DNA of 64,000 nucleotides from Lactococcus fujiensis JCM 16395 (GTDB lineage Bacteria; Bacillota; Bacilli; Lactobacillales; Streptococcaceae). The notes beneath the pieces are model-generated. The model was not told the DNA's origin. It did not search any database and was given only the letters and a program-made list of their open reading frames with translations. The stretch spans positions 124,001 through 188,000 of the forward strand of contig NZ_JXJU01000001.1 of assembly GCF_002441655.1 (NCBI RefSeq). The letters run 5' to 3'. This document shows, in pieces, positions 1 to 10,149 of this stretch (the stretch's first letter is position 1; each line of letters begins with the position of its first letter). Position numbers and translations under genes: made by a program.

Positions 1-2
1 AT

Positions 3-590
3 ATGCTATTACGAGGAACACCCTTTATTTATCAGGGGCAAGAAATAGGTATGCACGATTTTCCTTTCAATGATGTCACTCAAATGAGAGCAGAAGAATT
101 AATTCGCCAGTATGATCAATTGATTGAAAACGGCGTCAAAGAAGAACTTGCAATAAAACAAATGACACATCATTCACGTGAAAATGCGAGAACACCAATG
201 CAATGGAATGATAGCCCACTTGCTGGATTTACTCAAGGCTCCCCTTGGATGGATGTTAATCCTGACTATCCCCTTGTCAATGTTGAAAAGGAAACGGAAC
301 TTATTGAACTTTATCGAGAATTAATTCAATTAAGACATCAAGAAGAGGCCATATCAGAAGGCTCCATCGAATTCTTTTTTGAAAGGCATTTACAAGTTTT
401 TGCATATCAGAGGAATGAATTCATAATCCTCGCTAATTTGGGAAAGAAGAAGGCACATCTAAATTTTGAAAAAACTGCTGTCAGTACGGACAATCAGTTT
501 GAACAAGTGTTGGGAACTCGTCCTCGTCAATTAAGGTCAAAAATGGATCTTGAACCATGGGAATACCAAGTTTTTAAACTTAATAAATAA
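3..590 (+). CDS. Oligo-1,6-glucosidase/alpha-glucosidase (GH13), C-terminal part
   Basis: This is the 3' end of a GH13 enzyme that hydrolyses alpha-glucosidic bonds in isomaltose- or maltose-type oligosaccharides in the cytoplasm. The reading frame is open to the left edge, so the true start lies outside. Visible hallmarks are TPFIYQGQEIGM and RENARTPMQW, both typical of the MalL/oligo-1,6-glucosidase group, followed by the C-terminal beta-sandwich. The catalytic residues lie upstream and are not seen. It ends 66 bases before maltose phosphorylase on the same strand, so the two are probably co-transcribed in a maltose/isomaltose operon. Exact linkage preference cannot be decided from this fragment. 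Confidence 0.85.
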   Translation: MLLRGTPFIYQGQEIGMHDFPFNDVTQMRAEELIRQYDQLIENGVKEELAIKQMTHHSRENARTPMQWNDSPLAGFTQGSPWMDVNPDYPLVNVEKETELIELYRELIQLRHQEEAISEGSIEFFFERHLQVFAYQRNEFIILANLGKKKAHLNFEKTAVSTDNQFEQVLGTRPRQLRSKMDLEPWEYQVFKLNK

Positions 591-655
591 AAATTTTACA
601 TTAAAAAACGAATATCGCTTCAAATTGCTTTACATCATGAAGGAAAGAAGAATAA

Positions 656-2917
656 ATGAAACAAATTACACGAATCATGGGAATTGATCCATGGAAAATC
701 ACTGCAAATAAAATTGAAATCGAACAACGCCGTCTTCAAGAATCGCTGACTTCAATCGGTAATGGTTACATGGGGATGCGCGGAAATTTTGCTGAAACAT
801 TTAGTGGTGACCATCACCAAGGGACTTATGTCGCAGGTGTTTGGTATCCAGATAAAACACGCGTTGGTTGGTGGAAAAATGGTTACCCTGAATATTTTGG
901 TAAAGCAATTAATGCCCTTGATTTCGCAAAAATTCGTTTATTCATTGATCAGAAAGAAGTTGATTTAGCAACTGCTGAAGTAGAGAACTTTGAGCTTTCA
1001 TTGAACATGAAAAATGGTGTGCTAACCTATCATTATATTGTTGCGGGGGTGCGTGTCACAGCTGAGCGATTCTTTTCGATCGCAACGCAAGAATTGGCCG
1101 TTTTTAAATTCACTTTTGAGAATGTGGATGGGGACTTGCATAGTGTTCGTGTTGAAAGTTTTATTAATGCTAATGTCCACAATGAAGATTCAAACTATGC
1201 TGAAAATTTTTGGGAAATTTATGATCATGGAACAACTGAAAATGGTTCTTATATTTTAAGTCAAACAGTACCAAATCCTTTTGGAGTGGATCAATTCACT
1301 TTGCTTGCTCGCCAAGAATATTTGGGTGACTTTGATATTACTCAACAAATTTTCGAGGATGGAGCTGTCATTGATACACTAGATGAAGTTTTACCCTTCA
1401 GTGAAACCTTGACACTTGAAAAGCGTGTTACCGTTTTGACAAGTCGTGATTATGATGACTTGTCAGTGATGACAAATGCTTCTGTTGCCTTGACGGATTC
1501 ATTATCCGAGGTGACTTATGATGAATTATTTAATGCTCAAACCGAAGGTTGGGCTACTCGTTGGGAACTTGCAGATGTTCAAATTGAGGGCTCTGATGAA
1601 GCACAGCAGGGGATTCGTTTCAATCTCTTTCAACTTTTTTCAACCTACTATGGCGAAGACGAGCGCTTGAATATTGGTCCAAAGGGGTTAACAGGAGAAA
1701 AATATGGTGGTGCAACGTATTGGGATACGGAAGCTTATGCGGTGCCACTCTATCTGGCTCTTGCTGATACTTCTGTCACACATAATTTACTGAAATATCG
1801 ACATCACCAGTTGCCACAAGCGCAACACAATGCACGTCAGCAAGGGCTTAAAGGGGCTTTATACCCAATGGTTACTTTCACAGGTGTAGAGTGTCACAAT
1901 GAATGGGAAATAACTTTTGAAGAAATTCATCGGAACGGCGCCATTGCCTATGCCATTTACAATTACACGAATTATACTGGTGACGAAACTTATTTAGCAC
2001 ATGAGGGGCTGGAAGTACTTGTTGAAATTGCTCGATTCTGGGCAGACCGGGTTCATTACAGCAAACGTAAGGATCAGTATATGATTCATGGTGTTACTGG
2101 TCCAAACGAGTATGAAAATAACATTAATAACAATTGGTACACCAATACATTGGCTACTTGGGTATTGAAATATACAAGTGAAGCATTATCAAAGTATCCT
2201 CGCCCAGAACTAAATGTATCAGCAGATGAGTTGGAAAAATGGCAAGAAATTATTACTAAAATGTATTATCCTCAAGACGAAGAATTAGGGATTTTTGTTC
2301 AACATGACGGATTTTTAGATAAGGATTTAACCCCCGTAGCGGAACTGGATCCTAAAAACTTACCATTGAATCAAAATTGGTCGTGGGACCGCGTATTACG
2401 TAGCCCGTACATCAAACAAGCAGATGTTTTACAAGGCATTTATTTCTTTGGCAATAAATATAGTCTTGATGAGAAACGAAAGAATTTTGATTTTTATGAA
2501 CCTCTCACCGTGCACGAAAGCTCATTATCGCCTTCGATTCACTCTATTTTGGCGGCTGAACTTGGTTATGATGAAAAAGCAGTTGAAATGTATGAACGTA
2601 CGGCTCGTCTTGACTTAGATAATTACAACAATGATACGAAAGATGGTTTGCATATTACATCTATGACAGGGTCTTGGTTGGCAATCGTTCAAGGTTTTGC
2701 ACAAATGAAAACATGGGATGGTCAATTAAGCTTCGCACCATTTTTACCAAAAGCTTGGAAGGGCTATGCATTCCATATTAATTATCGTGGCCGATTGCTT
2801 AAGATTACTGTCAATGATTCTGTTACAATCGACTTGCTCAAAGGGACTCCTATTGATTTAATTATTTACGATCATCAAATTAATTTAACAGATCAATACA
2901 AATGTTCAGTTTCTTAA
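656..2917 (+). CDS. mapA: Maltose phosphorylase (GH65)
   Basis: The enzyme splits maltose with inorganic phosphate into glucose and beta-glucose 1-phosphate in the cytosol. The 753-residue length and the N-terminal pattern ([20 protein letters not shown], then [20 protein letters not shown]) match GH65 maltose phosphorylases. The catalytic acid is expected in [11 protein letters not shown] near residue 485, and the His-containing phosphate-binding region follows ([11 protein letters not shown]). The ATG is preceded by an AGGAAAG ribosome site. Related GH65 enzymes act on trehalose, trehalose 6-phosphate, kojibiose or nigerose, but the GH13 gene upstream and LacI regulator downstream fit the lactococcal maltose locus. 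A beta-phosphoglucomutase is needed to use the product. Confidence 0.85.
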   Translation: MKQITRIMGIDPWKITANKIEIEQRRLQESLTSIGNGYMGMRGNFAETFSGDHHQGTYVAGVWYPDKTRVGWWKNGYPEYFGKAINALDFAKIRLFIDQKEVDLATAEVENFELSLNMKNGVLTYHYIVAGVRVTAERFFSIATQELAVFKFTFENVDGDLHSVRVESFINANVHNEDSNYAENFWEIYDHGTTENGSYILSQTVPNPFGVDQFTLLARQEYLGDFDITQQIFEDGAVIDTLDEVLPFSETLTLEKRVTVLTSRDYDDLSVMTNASVALTDSLSEVTYDELFNAQTEGWATRWELADVQIEGSDEAQQGIRFNLFQLFSTYYGEDERLNIGPKGLTGEKYGGATYWDTEAYAVPLYLALADTSVTHNLLKYRHHQLPQAQHNARQQGLKGALYPMVTFTGVECHNEWEITFEEIHRNGAIAYAIYNYTNYTGDETYLAHEGLEVLVEIARFWADRVHYSKRKDQYMIHGVTGPNEYENNINNNWYTNTLATWVLKYTSEALSKYPRPELNVSADELEKWQEIITKMYYPQDEELGIFVQHDGFLDKDLTPVAELDPKNLPLNQNWSWDRVLRSPYIKQADVLQGIYFFGNKYSLDEKRKNFDFYEPLTVHESSLSPSIHSILAAELGYDEKAVEMYERTARLDLDNYNNDTKDGLHITSMTGSWLAIVQGFAQMKTWDGQLSFAPFLPKAWKGYAFHINYRGRLLKITVNDSVTIDLLKGTPIDLIIYDHQINLTDQYKCSVS

Positions 2918-3025
2918 AAGATAATGTTCAATAAAAGAAATTGACATTTTAATAAAAATTTAGCAAAATAGTTAGGATGGCTATTTCATGTTAAAGTTAA
3001 AATGAAATGAAAGGAGTTGCTGGAA

Positions 3026-3076
3026 TTGAACTTATTCTTAGCGAAGAATAAGGCGATAACTTTTTAAGAAATTAAA
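3026..3076 (+). CDS. Possible 16-codon leader ORF before the LacI gene
   Basis: A good ribosome site, AAGGAG at 3011-3016, lies about 80 bases before the LacI-family start and is not used by it. Nine bases downstream a TTG opens a 16-codon frame (MNLFLAKNKAITFLRN) that stops 18 bases before the regulator's ATG. The frame contains a perfect 9-bp hairpin with a four-base loop (3031-3052). This is an inference from signals only; the frame could be chance. Confidence 0.3.
3031..3052 (+). promoter_or_regulatory. Hairpin in the leader of the LacI-family gene
   Basis: CTTATTCTT and AAGAATAAG form a perfect 9-bp stem closed by AGCG. There is no T-run directly after it, so it is not a standard terminator. 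It lies between an unused AAGGAG and the regulator start, and could affect translation or be a protein-binding palindrome. Confidence 0.45.
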
Positions 3077-3094
3077 AGTTTAGCAAGCGAAAAT

Positions 3095-4066
3095 ATGGCA
3101 GTAACAATAAAAGATGTCGCAAAAAAAGCAGGAGTAAATGCTTCAACAGTGAGCCGAGTGATTAAGGACAGCTCAGAAATAAGCGACCGTACTAAAACAA
3201 AAGTTCGCAAGGCAATGATGGAATTAGGTTACACGAGAAATGCGGCGGCAAGAATTCTAGCCTCAGGGAAAGCCAATACCATAGGTGTTGTGTTTCCTCC
3301 TGTTCTTGATAAATCAAGTCAACCATTCTTTATGAAAATATTGACAGCTATTAATGAAACAGCGAGAAAATTTAATGTTTCAATTGCCATTGCCACTGGT
3401 CATACACAGACAGATTTGAAAAAGCAAGTGAGAATGATGTATTCAGAACGCCGCGTGGATGGTTTCATTGTACTTTATGCAGGGAAAACAGATATCATTC
3501 GTGAATATTTACTTGGGAACAGTATTCCTTTTGTGCTCGTTGGAACTCCTTCAGAGCAGCAAAATGAAATAACTCATATTGATAATGATAATAAATTATT
3601 AGGACGTGAAGCGGTTCGACATTTAGCTACTTTAGGGCATCGAAATATTGCCTTTGTGACCGATACAACTGATGGCGAAGTTTTCTCTGAACGTTACCAA
3701 GGCTTTTCTGAAGAGATGGTTAGTCAGAATTTAACGAAAAGTTTAGTTAAATTTGATCGAAGTTTTTCAATTGGGCGAGAAACAGCATTAGTTGTAATGG
3801 ATGATGTTTTGACACTAAAAGTCATGGAAAGATTGAATGCGCTTGGGTTTAGAGTTCCGGATGATATTTCGATTATTACTTATAATAATTCAATATTTGG
3901 AACAATTACCCACCCGTTCTTGACTACTTTTGACATTAATGTGGTTCGTCTTGGTCAAGCAGCGGTTGAAAAATTTTTAGACTTACTGAACAATAACCCC
4001 TCATACCACGAAAAGACTGTGATTCCCTTTGAACTCATTTTGCGTGAATCTACAAAAGCGAGATAG
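3095..4066 (+). CDS. LacI/GalR-family transcriptional regulator (MalR-like)
   Basis: This DNA-binding sugar regulator probably controls the adjacent maltose genes. The N-terminal helix-turn-helix (TIKDVAKKAGVNASTVSRVI, residues 3-22) and hinge region (AAARILASGKANTIGVVFP) are typical, followed by a periplasmic-binding-protein-like effector domain to residue 323, the family's usual length. It sits 177 bases downstream of mapA on the same strand and has its own leader with a TTGACA-like element at 2941. The ATG has only a weak ribosome site (AAGCGA), while a better one upstream serves a possible leader frame. A hairpin terminator follows. The effector is unknown; maltose or a phosphorylated derivative is inferred from position. 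Confidence 0.85.
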   Translation: MAVTIKDVAKKAGVNASTVSRVIKDSSEISDRTKTKVRKAMMELGYTRNAAARILASGKANTIGVVFPPVLDKSSQPFFMKILTAINETARKFNVSIAIATGHTQTDLKKQVRMMYSERRVDGFIVLYAGKTDIIREYLLGNSIPFVLVGTPSEQQNEITHIDNDNKLLGREAVRHLATLGHRNIAFVTDTTDGEVFSERYQGFSEEMVSQNLTKSLVKFDRSFSIGRETALVVMDDVLTLKVMERLNALGFRVPDDISIITYNNSIFGTITHPFLTTFDINVVRLGQAAVEKFLDLLNNNPSYHEKTVIPFELILRESTKAR

Positions 4067-4071
4067 AAATG

Positions 4072-4106
4072 AAAACTCTGATTTTACAAAATTAGAGTTT
4101 TTTTAT
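4072..4106 (+). terminator. Rho-independent terminator after the LacI gene
   Basis: AAAACTCT pairs with AGAGTTTT, extended by an inner ATTTT/AAAAT stem, and is followed by a T-rich run. Confidence 0.8.
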
Positions 4107-4272
4107 TTTTTGTGTAATAAAAAGTCCTATTATTTTTTATTGTAAGTTTAGTTTTATTTCAGTAACAGTTAAGGCTTGAACAAGAAAAATGAGCGATAAT
4201 AGTGTAAAATAATAGGAAAGGGACAGGGTTTCGTCTTTGAAATTCTGTAAAATGTGAAGAAGGATGGATACA

Positions 4273-4941
4273 ATGATTAAAATATTATTAGTGGAAGATG
4301 ACCTATCACTATCAAAATCCGTTTACGATTTTTTAAAGTCTTTTGCTGAAGTAAAACAATGTTATGATGGAGAAGAAGGACTTTACGAGGCAGAACTCGG
4401 TATCTATGATTTAATTTTGCTTGATTTAATGTTGCCAGAAAAAAATGGTTTTGAAGTCTTGAAAGATTTAAGAGCTCAAAATATTGAAACCCCAGTTTTA
4501 ATTATGACCGCTAAAGAGTCAATAGATGATAAAATGCATGGATTCGATATTGGGGCGGATGACTATTTGACCAAGCCCTTCTACCTTGATGAATTGAAAG
4601 CACGCATTCAATCACTTCTCAAGCGTACAGGAAAATTAGAAGATTCAAATGGTCTTGCTTATGGTGAAGTGCGACTAAATATGTCTAATAAATCAGCATT
4701 TGTTGGTGAAACTCCTGTTGAATTGATTGGTAAAGAATTTGACCTTGTTGTTTATTTGATGCAGAATCGTAATGTTATTTTGCCTAAAGAACAAATTTTT
4801 GATCGCATTTGGGGGTATGATTCGGATACTACAGTGACCGTTGTTGAAGTTTATATGAGTAAAATTCGTAAGAAATTAAAAGACACGGAATTCACTGAGA
4901 ATCTTTCAACTCTTCGAAATGTGGGGTACATTTTAAGATAA
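4273..4941 (+). CDS. ciaR: CiaR-like OmpR-family response regulator
   Basis: This is the response regulator of a two-component system; phosphorylation by the kinase encoded next door should change its DNA binding. The receiver domain has the acidic pair in LLVEDD, the phospho-acceptor Asp in [14 protein letters not shown], the conserved Thr in LIMTAKES and Lys in LTKPF. The C-terminal winged helix ends in the usual RNVGYILR. The sequence closely resembles streptococcal CiaR. An ATG at 4264 is in frame but overlaps the ribosome site; ATG 4273 has AAGGA nine bases upstream and gives the family's normal N-terminus (222 aa). It forms an operon with ciaH. Confidence 0.9.
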   Translation: MIKILLVEDDLSLSKSVYDFLKSFAEVKQCYDGEEGLYEAELGIYDLILLDLMLPEKNGFEVLKDLRAQNIETPVLIMTAKESIDDKMHGFDIGADDYLTKPFYLDELKARIQSLLKRTGKLEDSNGLAYGEVRLNMSNKSAFVGETPVELIGKEFDLVVYLMQNRNVILPKEQIFDRIWGYDSDTTVTVVEVYMSKIRKKLKDTEFTENLSTLRNVGYILR

Positions 4942-4949
4942 AAAAAAAT

Positions 4950-5024
4950 GTGTGACCTTTGAGCAAAAAAATGAACGCGTCAGAAAAGTGGAATTTAAAT
5001 TGAGTTCAGCATTGCTCATCACAC
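4950..5024 (+). promoter_or_regulatory. Intercistronic stem-loop between ciaR and ciaH
   Basis: GTGTGA (4950-4955) and GAGCAA (4961-4966) can pair with TTGCTC (5012-5017) and TCACAC (5019-5024), giving an interrupted 12-bp stem around a 45-base loop. There is no T-run, so it is more likely an RNA-processing or stability element than a terminator. Confidence 0.4.
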
Positions 5025-5039
5025 TAGAAATGAGAAAAA

Positions 5040-6416
5040 TTGAAGAAACTCATCACAAAAATTAAATCTTCAGCAATTGTTAAGAATGATGGGAAAAATT
5101 TCCTTCATTTTTTTCTAGCTTTTACTGTTATTTTCGTAGCATTGACTTTGATCATTATTCAAGTCATGCGTTCAGGTTTATTTAAAGCGACGGACCAAAA
5201 TCTTGAAGATTTGGGACAGAATCCAGAGTATCTTTGGAGCCTGGTTTTGCACCAACAGAGTAATAGTGGGCAACCAAATAATACCAATCAGGGGAATCGG
5301 ATTGGAGATTATGGCCCAGCGAACAGTATTCTCATTTATGATGAAAATGGGAAATTGGTCAGTAACCCAACCAATTCGTCAAGTGATGGCGGCGATCAAA
5401 TTTTGGAAGGATTAGAAAAAGCAGTCAAATTGGACCGTAAAGCGATTGGGTCAATTCGTTCTATTACCGTTAAAAATACATTAGGTGCAGATTGGAATTA
5501 CCGCTATTTGACTATGCAAAGTGTAAATGTATCCACTGGTCAAATTGGTTACATTCAAATTTTCACGAATGTAGACCAACTTAAAGAATCATTGCAACGA
5601 AATGTTTTCATTATTATTACAACGATGACTATTTTCTGGCTGTTGTCTATTTTGATTAGTTTATATTTGGCCAATTGGACTTTGCAACCCGTGATGTTGG
5701 CTTATGAAAAGCAAAAAGAATTCGTGGAAAATGCATCACATGAATTACGGACACCATTAGCGATTTTACAAAATCGACTTGAATTGTTGTTTCAAAAACC
5801 GACGGCAACGATTATAGATGAATCTGAAAATATTTCGGCATCGCTCGCTGAAGTTCGTAACATGCGACTTTTGACCTCAAATTTACTCAATTTAGCAAGA
5901 CGTGATTCGAGTTTGAAAATTAATTCAGAAGAAACTCAACCAGAGTTTTTTGACAGTATTTTTACAAGTTATCAGATGTTGGCAGATGATGCCGATAAAG
6001 AATTTAGTTCATCCAATAAAATTGAAGGGAATATAAATATTGATCAATCCCTGGTTAAGCAGCTATTAACTATTTTATTTGATAATGCGATGAAATATAC
6101 GAATGATGATGGAAAAATTGCCATTGATATTTCAAAATCGGGAAATTTCTTAGCGATTAATGTCGCAGACAATGGTGAAGGGATTTCTGATGAGGATAAG
6201 AAAAGAATATTTGACCGCTTTTATCGTGTGGATAAGGCAAGAACCAGACAAAAAGGTGGTCTTGGCTTAGGACTTTCATTAGCCAAGCAAATTGTAGTGG
6301 CCTATAATGGAAAAATTACTGTAGAAGATAATCAACCACAAGGGACAAGATTTGTCATCCGCTTACGTTTGGATAACCCTCTTGTCAACCCAGCGCGTAT
6401 TTTCCAAAAGCATTAA
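5040..6416 (+). CDS. ciaH: CiaH-like sensor histidine kinase
   Basis: This membrane sensor kinase pairs with the upstream CiaR-like regulator. Two transmembrane segments (about residues 24-44 and 187-209) flank an extracellular domain of about 140 residues. Then come the HisKA box ENASHELRTPLAILQN (His near 235) and the ATP-binding domain with N-box LFDNAMKYTND, G1 box VADNGEGISDEDKKR and G2 box GGLGLGLSLAKQIV. All catalytic motifs are present. Translation probably starts at TTG 5040 (MKKLITKI), with a weak GAGA ribosome site. The signal sensed cannot be read from the sequence; in streptococci CiaRH governs envelope stress, competence and beta-lactam tolerance. Confidence 0.9.
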   Translation: MKKLITKIKSSAIVKNDGKNFLHFFLAFTVIFVALTLIIIQVMRSGLFKATDQNLEDLGQNPEYLWSLVLHQQSNSGQPNNTNQGNRIGDYGPANSILIYDENGKLVSNPTNSSSDGGDQILEGLEKAVKLDRKAIGSIRSITVKNTLGADWNYRYLTMQSVNVSTGQIGYIQIFTNVDQLKESLQRNVFIIITTMTIFWLLSILISLYLANWTLQPVMLAYEKQKEFVENASHELRTPLAILQNRLELLFQKPTATIIDESENISASLAEVRNMRLLTSNLLNLARRDSSLKINSEETQPEFFDSIFTSYQMLADDADKEFSSSNKIEGNINIDQSLVKQLLTILFDNAMKYTNDDGKIAIDISKSGNFLAINVADNGEGISDEDKKRIFDRFYRVDKARTRQKGGLGLGLSLAKQIVVAYNGKITVEDNQPQGTRFVIRLRLDNPLVNPARIFQKH

Positions 6417-6458
6417 AATATGTTAGAATGACAGCATGTTATTCGAATAGGAGAAGAG

Positions 6459-7838
6459 ATGTCAGTTTTAGATAAAGTGAATTCACCAGCGGATTTAAAA
6501 AAACTAACTGATGAAGAATTGAAAGATTTAGCAGGCGATATACGTCAAGCCTTACTTTACAAGGTAAGTCAAGTTGGAGGCCACGTCGGTCCTAATTTGG
6601 GTGTTACAGAAATGACCATTGCTTTACATAAAGTATTCAACTCGCCAATTGATAAGTTCATTTGGGATGTGAGTCATCAAACTTATCCACATAAATTAAT
6701 TACCGGTCGTAAGCAGGGATTTGAGGATGGTCATTTTCATGACATCACACCTTATACAAATCCACATGAAAGTGAACATGATTTTTTCACCGTTGGTCAT
6801 ACGTCAACCTCGGTTGCCAATGCCTTAGGTTTTGCTAAAGCGCGTGATTTACAAGGACTTTCAGGAAATGTGATTGCTATTATTGGTGACGGCTCATTAT
6901 CGGGAGGTCTTGCGCTAGAAGCCTTGAATAATGCTGGCCAATTTTCTAGTAATCTCATAATTATTTTAAACGATAATCAAATGTCCATTGCTGAAAACCA
7001 TGGTGGGCTCTATCAACATTTGGAAGCCTTGCGCGAAAGCAGTGGTCATGCTCAAAATAATATTTTTAAAGCCTTTGGTCTAGATTATCGCTATCTTGAG
7101 GAAGGAAATGACATACAAGCACTGATTCATTTATTTGAAGAAGTGAAGGATATTAATCATCCCATTGTGTTGCATATCCGAACAATTAAAGGGTTGGGTT
7201 ATGAGCCTGCTTTATTAAATAAAGAAGCATGGCATTGGCATGTTCCATTTGACTTAGTTACGGGAAAATCGACAACTCAAGCATCAAATAAAGAAACTTA
7301 TAATACGATAATTCTTGATTTTCTTGATCGGAAAATGCAAGAGAATGAACCTGTACTTGCCATCAATGCTGCTGTTCCAGGATTATTTAACTTGAAGTAT
7401 TTTGCATCAAAATATCCTGAAAATTACTGGGATGCTGGTATTGCAGAACAATTTACGATCACCTTTGGTGGAGCAGCGGCGCTTGCTGGAGCAAAAAGCT
7501 TTATTTTCCACAATTCAACTTTTGCTCAACGTGCCTTTGATCAATTTGTTCATGATTTGGCTATTAATAAGGAACCAGCTGTCGTCTTTATCAAAGGAGA
7601 TTCTATTAATTCCGGAGATCAAACACACCAAGGTGATTTTGCTAAAGGTTGGCTGACAAATATTCCCAATTTGATATTTTTAGCTCCATCAAGCAAAGAA
7701 GAACTAAAAAATATGTTAGAATGGTCTATGACGCAAAAAGAAGGCCCTATCATCATCGATTTACCAGAACATGGTCTCATTTCTCGTCCGTCAGTATTGA
7801 CCGATTTTTCAAAGGCCAACTATCAATTGATTTCTTAA
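6459..7838 (+). CDS. dxs: DXP synthase-like protein, N-terminal and pyrimidine domains, ended by an in-frame TAA
   Basis: The family condenses pyruvate and glyceraldehyde 3-phosphate into 1-deoxy-D-xylulose 5-phosphate with thiamine diphosphate. The cofactor motif (IAIIGDGSLSGGLALEALNN, then NDNQMSI) and the central pyrimidine-binding domain are intact. The frame ends at TAA 7836-7838 after residue 459, while relatives are about 580-620 residues. The missing C-terminal transketolase domain continues in the same frame from 7839 to 8207, so this is a nonsense change rather than a frameshift. Lactococci generally make isoprenoids by the mevalonate route, so DXP here would serve a different role, perhaps thiamine thiazole. 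The gene may be split and functional, or decaying. Confidence 0.8.
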   Translation: MSVLDKVNSPADLKKLTDEELKDLAGDIRQALLYKVSQVGGHVGPNLGVTEMTIALHKVFNSPIDKFIWDVSHQTYPHKLITGRKQGFEDGHFHDITPYTNPHESEHDFFTVGHTSTSVANALGFAKARDLQGLSGNVIAIIGDGSLSGGLALEALNNAGQFSSNLIIILNDNQMSIAENHGGLYQHLEALRESSGHAQNNIFKAFGLDYRYLEEGNDIQALIHLFEEVKDINHPIVLHIRTIKGLGYEPALLNKEAWHWHVPFDLVTGKSTTQASNKETYNTIILDFLDRKMQENEPVLAINAAVPGLFNLKYFASKYPENYWDAGIAEQFTITFGGAAALAGAKSFIFHNSTFAQRAFDQFVHDLAINKEPAVVFIKGDSINSGDQTHQGDFAKGWLTNIPNLIFLAPSSKEELKNMLEWSMTQKEGPIIIDLPEHGLISRPSVLTDFSKANYQLIS

Positions 7839-7847
7839 GGCGAAAAG

Positions 7848-8207
7848 GTGGCTTTGTTCGGCCTTGGTGGAATGTTAGACCATGTGCAAAAGGTAGCTGC
7901 TTGTTTACAAAAAATGGGGATTGATGCGACAGTAGTTAATCCGATCTTTGCTTCCACTTTGGATTCCGAATTCCTATCAGCGCTGACAGAGAATCATCAG
8001 TTGATAGCAACTTTTGAAGATGGAGTACTCGATGGTGGGTTTGGTCAAAAAATTGCATCTTTTTATGGCAATCAATCAATCAAAGTCTTAAATTTTGGAG
8101 CAGCCAAAGAGTTTAATGACGAAGTTCCGATAGATAAACTTTATGAACGATACCATTTGGTTCCAGAAAAAGCAGCAGAGAAAATATTAGAAACACTCAA
8201 ATTTTAA
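7848..8207 (+). CDS. DXP synthase-like protein, C-terminal transketolase domain
   Basis: These 119 residues are the C-terminal transketolase-like domain missing from the preceding gene, in the same reading frame and separated only by TAA plus three codons (GEK). The conserved [14 protein letters not shown] strand and the [17 protein letters not shown] segment are recognisable. GTG 7848 could start translation: AAGG at 7837-7840, partly formed by the TAA stop, lies seven bases upstream, which would suit reinitiation. The break falls at the boundary between folded domains. yidD begins three bases after its stop. Whether a separate polypeptide is made is unknown. Confidence 0.6.
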   Translation: MALFGLGGMLDHVQKVAACLQKMGIDATVVNPIFASTLDSEFLSALTENHQLIATFEDGVLDGGFGQKIASFYGNQSIKVLNFGAAKEFNDEVPIDKLYERYHLVPEKAAEKILETLKF

Positions 8208-8209
8208 AC

Positions 8210-8494
8210 ATGAAGAAAATTTTTATTGCACTCGTTCGATTTTATCAGCGTTTTATTTCCCCATTGACTCCCCCTGCTTGTCGTTATTATCCGACCTGCT
8301 CTAATTACATGGTTCAAGCTATCGATAAGCATGGTGCGACAAAAGGAATTTTGATGGGAATGTCACGTATTTTACGTTGCCAGCCTTTCTGCACTCCCGG
8401 CTATGACTTGGTTCCTGACCATTTTTCGCTTAAAAGAAATTGGGAAGAACCGGCAAAATCAGAACAAGAGAAGATTCACTTGCATCAACATTAA
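8210..8494 (+). CDS. yidD: Membrane protein insertion efficiency factor YidD
   Basis: This small basic protein is thought to assist YidC-dependent insertion of inner-membrane proteins at the cytoplasmic face. The family signature [22 protein letters not shown] (residues 9-30) and the later [17 protein letters not shown] segment are clear, with the conserved cysteines. At 94 residues it is normal length. It starts three bases after the DXS C-terminal frame, so it depends on upstream translation or transcription. Its last codons form the 5' arm of the terminator hairpin. Confidence 0.9.
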   Translation: MKKIFIALVRFYQRFISPLTPPACRYYPTCSNYMVQAIDKHGATKGILMGMSRILRCQPFCTPGYDLVPDHFSLKRNWEEPAKSEQEKIHLHQH

Positions 8495-8509
8495 GTTGAT
8501 GCTTTTTTT
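8482..8509 (+). terminator. Terminator overlapping the 3' end of yidD
   Basis: GCATCAAC and GTTGATGC form a perfect 8-bp stem followed by seven T residues; the stop codon lies in the loop. Confidence 0.85.
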
Positions 8510-8520
8510 CAAGAAAATTC

Positions 8521-8534
8521 CGTAACCGTTTCCA
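8521..8534 (+). promoter_or_regulatory. cre-like CcpA site upstream of the GH1 gene
   Basis: CGTAACCGTTTCCA matches the catabolite-response consensus TGWAANCGNTNWCA with two mismatches and keeps the central CG. It lies upstream of a TATAAT at 8564-8569, in or just before the -35 region, so CcpA binding there should affect initiation. Confidence 0.5.
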
Positions 8535-8555
8535 ATTTTTTATAAAAGATGTTAA

Positions 8556-10019
<1,464 letters not shown>

Positions 10020-10044
10020 AAAACTGGAGCAGTCCAGTTTTTTT
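10020..10044 (+). terminator. Terminator after the GH1 gene
   Basis: AAACTGGA and TCCAGTTT form a perfect 8-bp stem with a GCAG loop and a following T-run. Confidence 0.85.
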
Positions 10045-10133
10045 GTGTGGAATTTTAAAAAATTGGAATTTCTTTGTTACTTTTTTATGCTTTTTTGTTA
10101 ATGAATTAAGACATCTCTAGCTACTCGATTTTG

Positions 10134-10142
10134 TGCTATAAT
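10134..10142 (+). promoter_or_regulatory. Extended -10 promoter placing the start of transcription at the menG ATG
   Basis: TGCTATAAT ends eight bases before ATG 10150, so the expected start of transcription falls on or one base before the A of the start codon. No -35 match and no ribosome site are visible. The mRNA would be leaderless. Confidence 0.55.
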
Positions 10143-10149
10143 AAAATTT

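Noticed and set aside
3-590. Reading the 195-residue GH13 frame as a complete gene
   Set aside because: The frame is open to the window edge and lacks the N-terminal catalytic domain; the ATG at 3 is internal.
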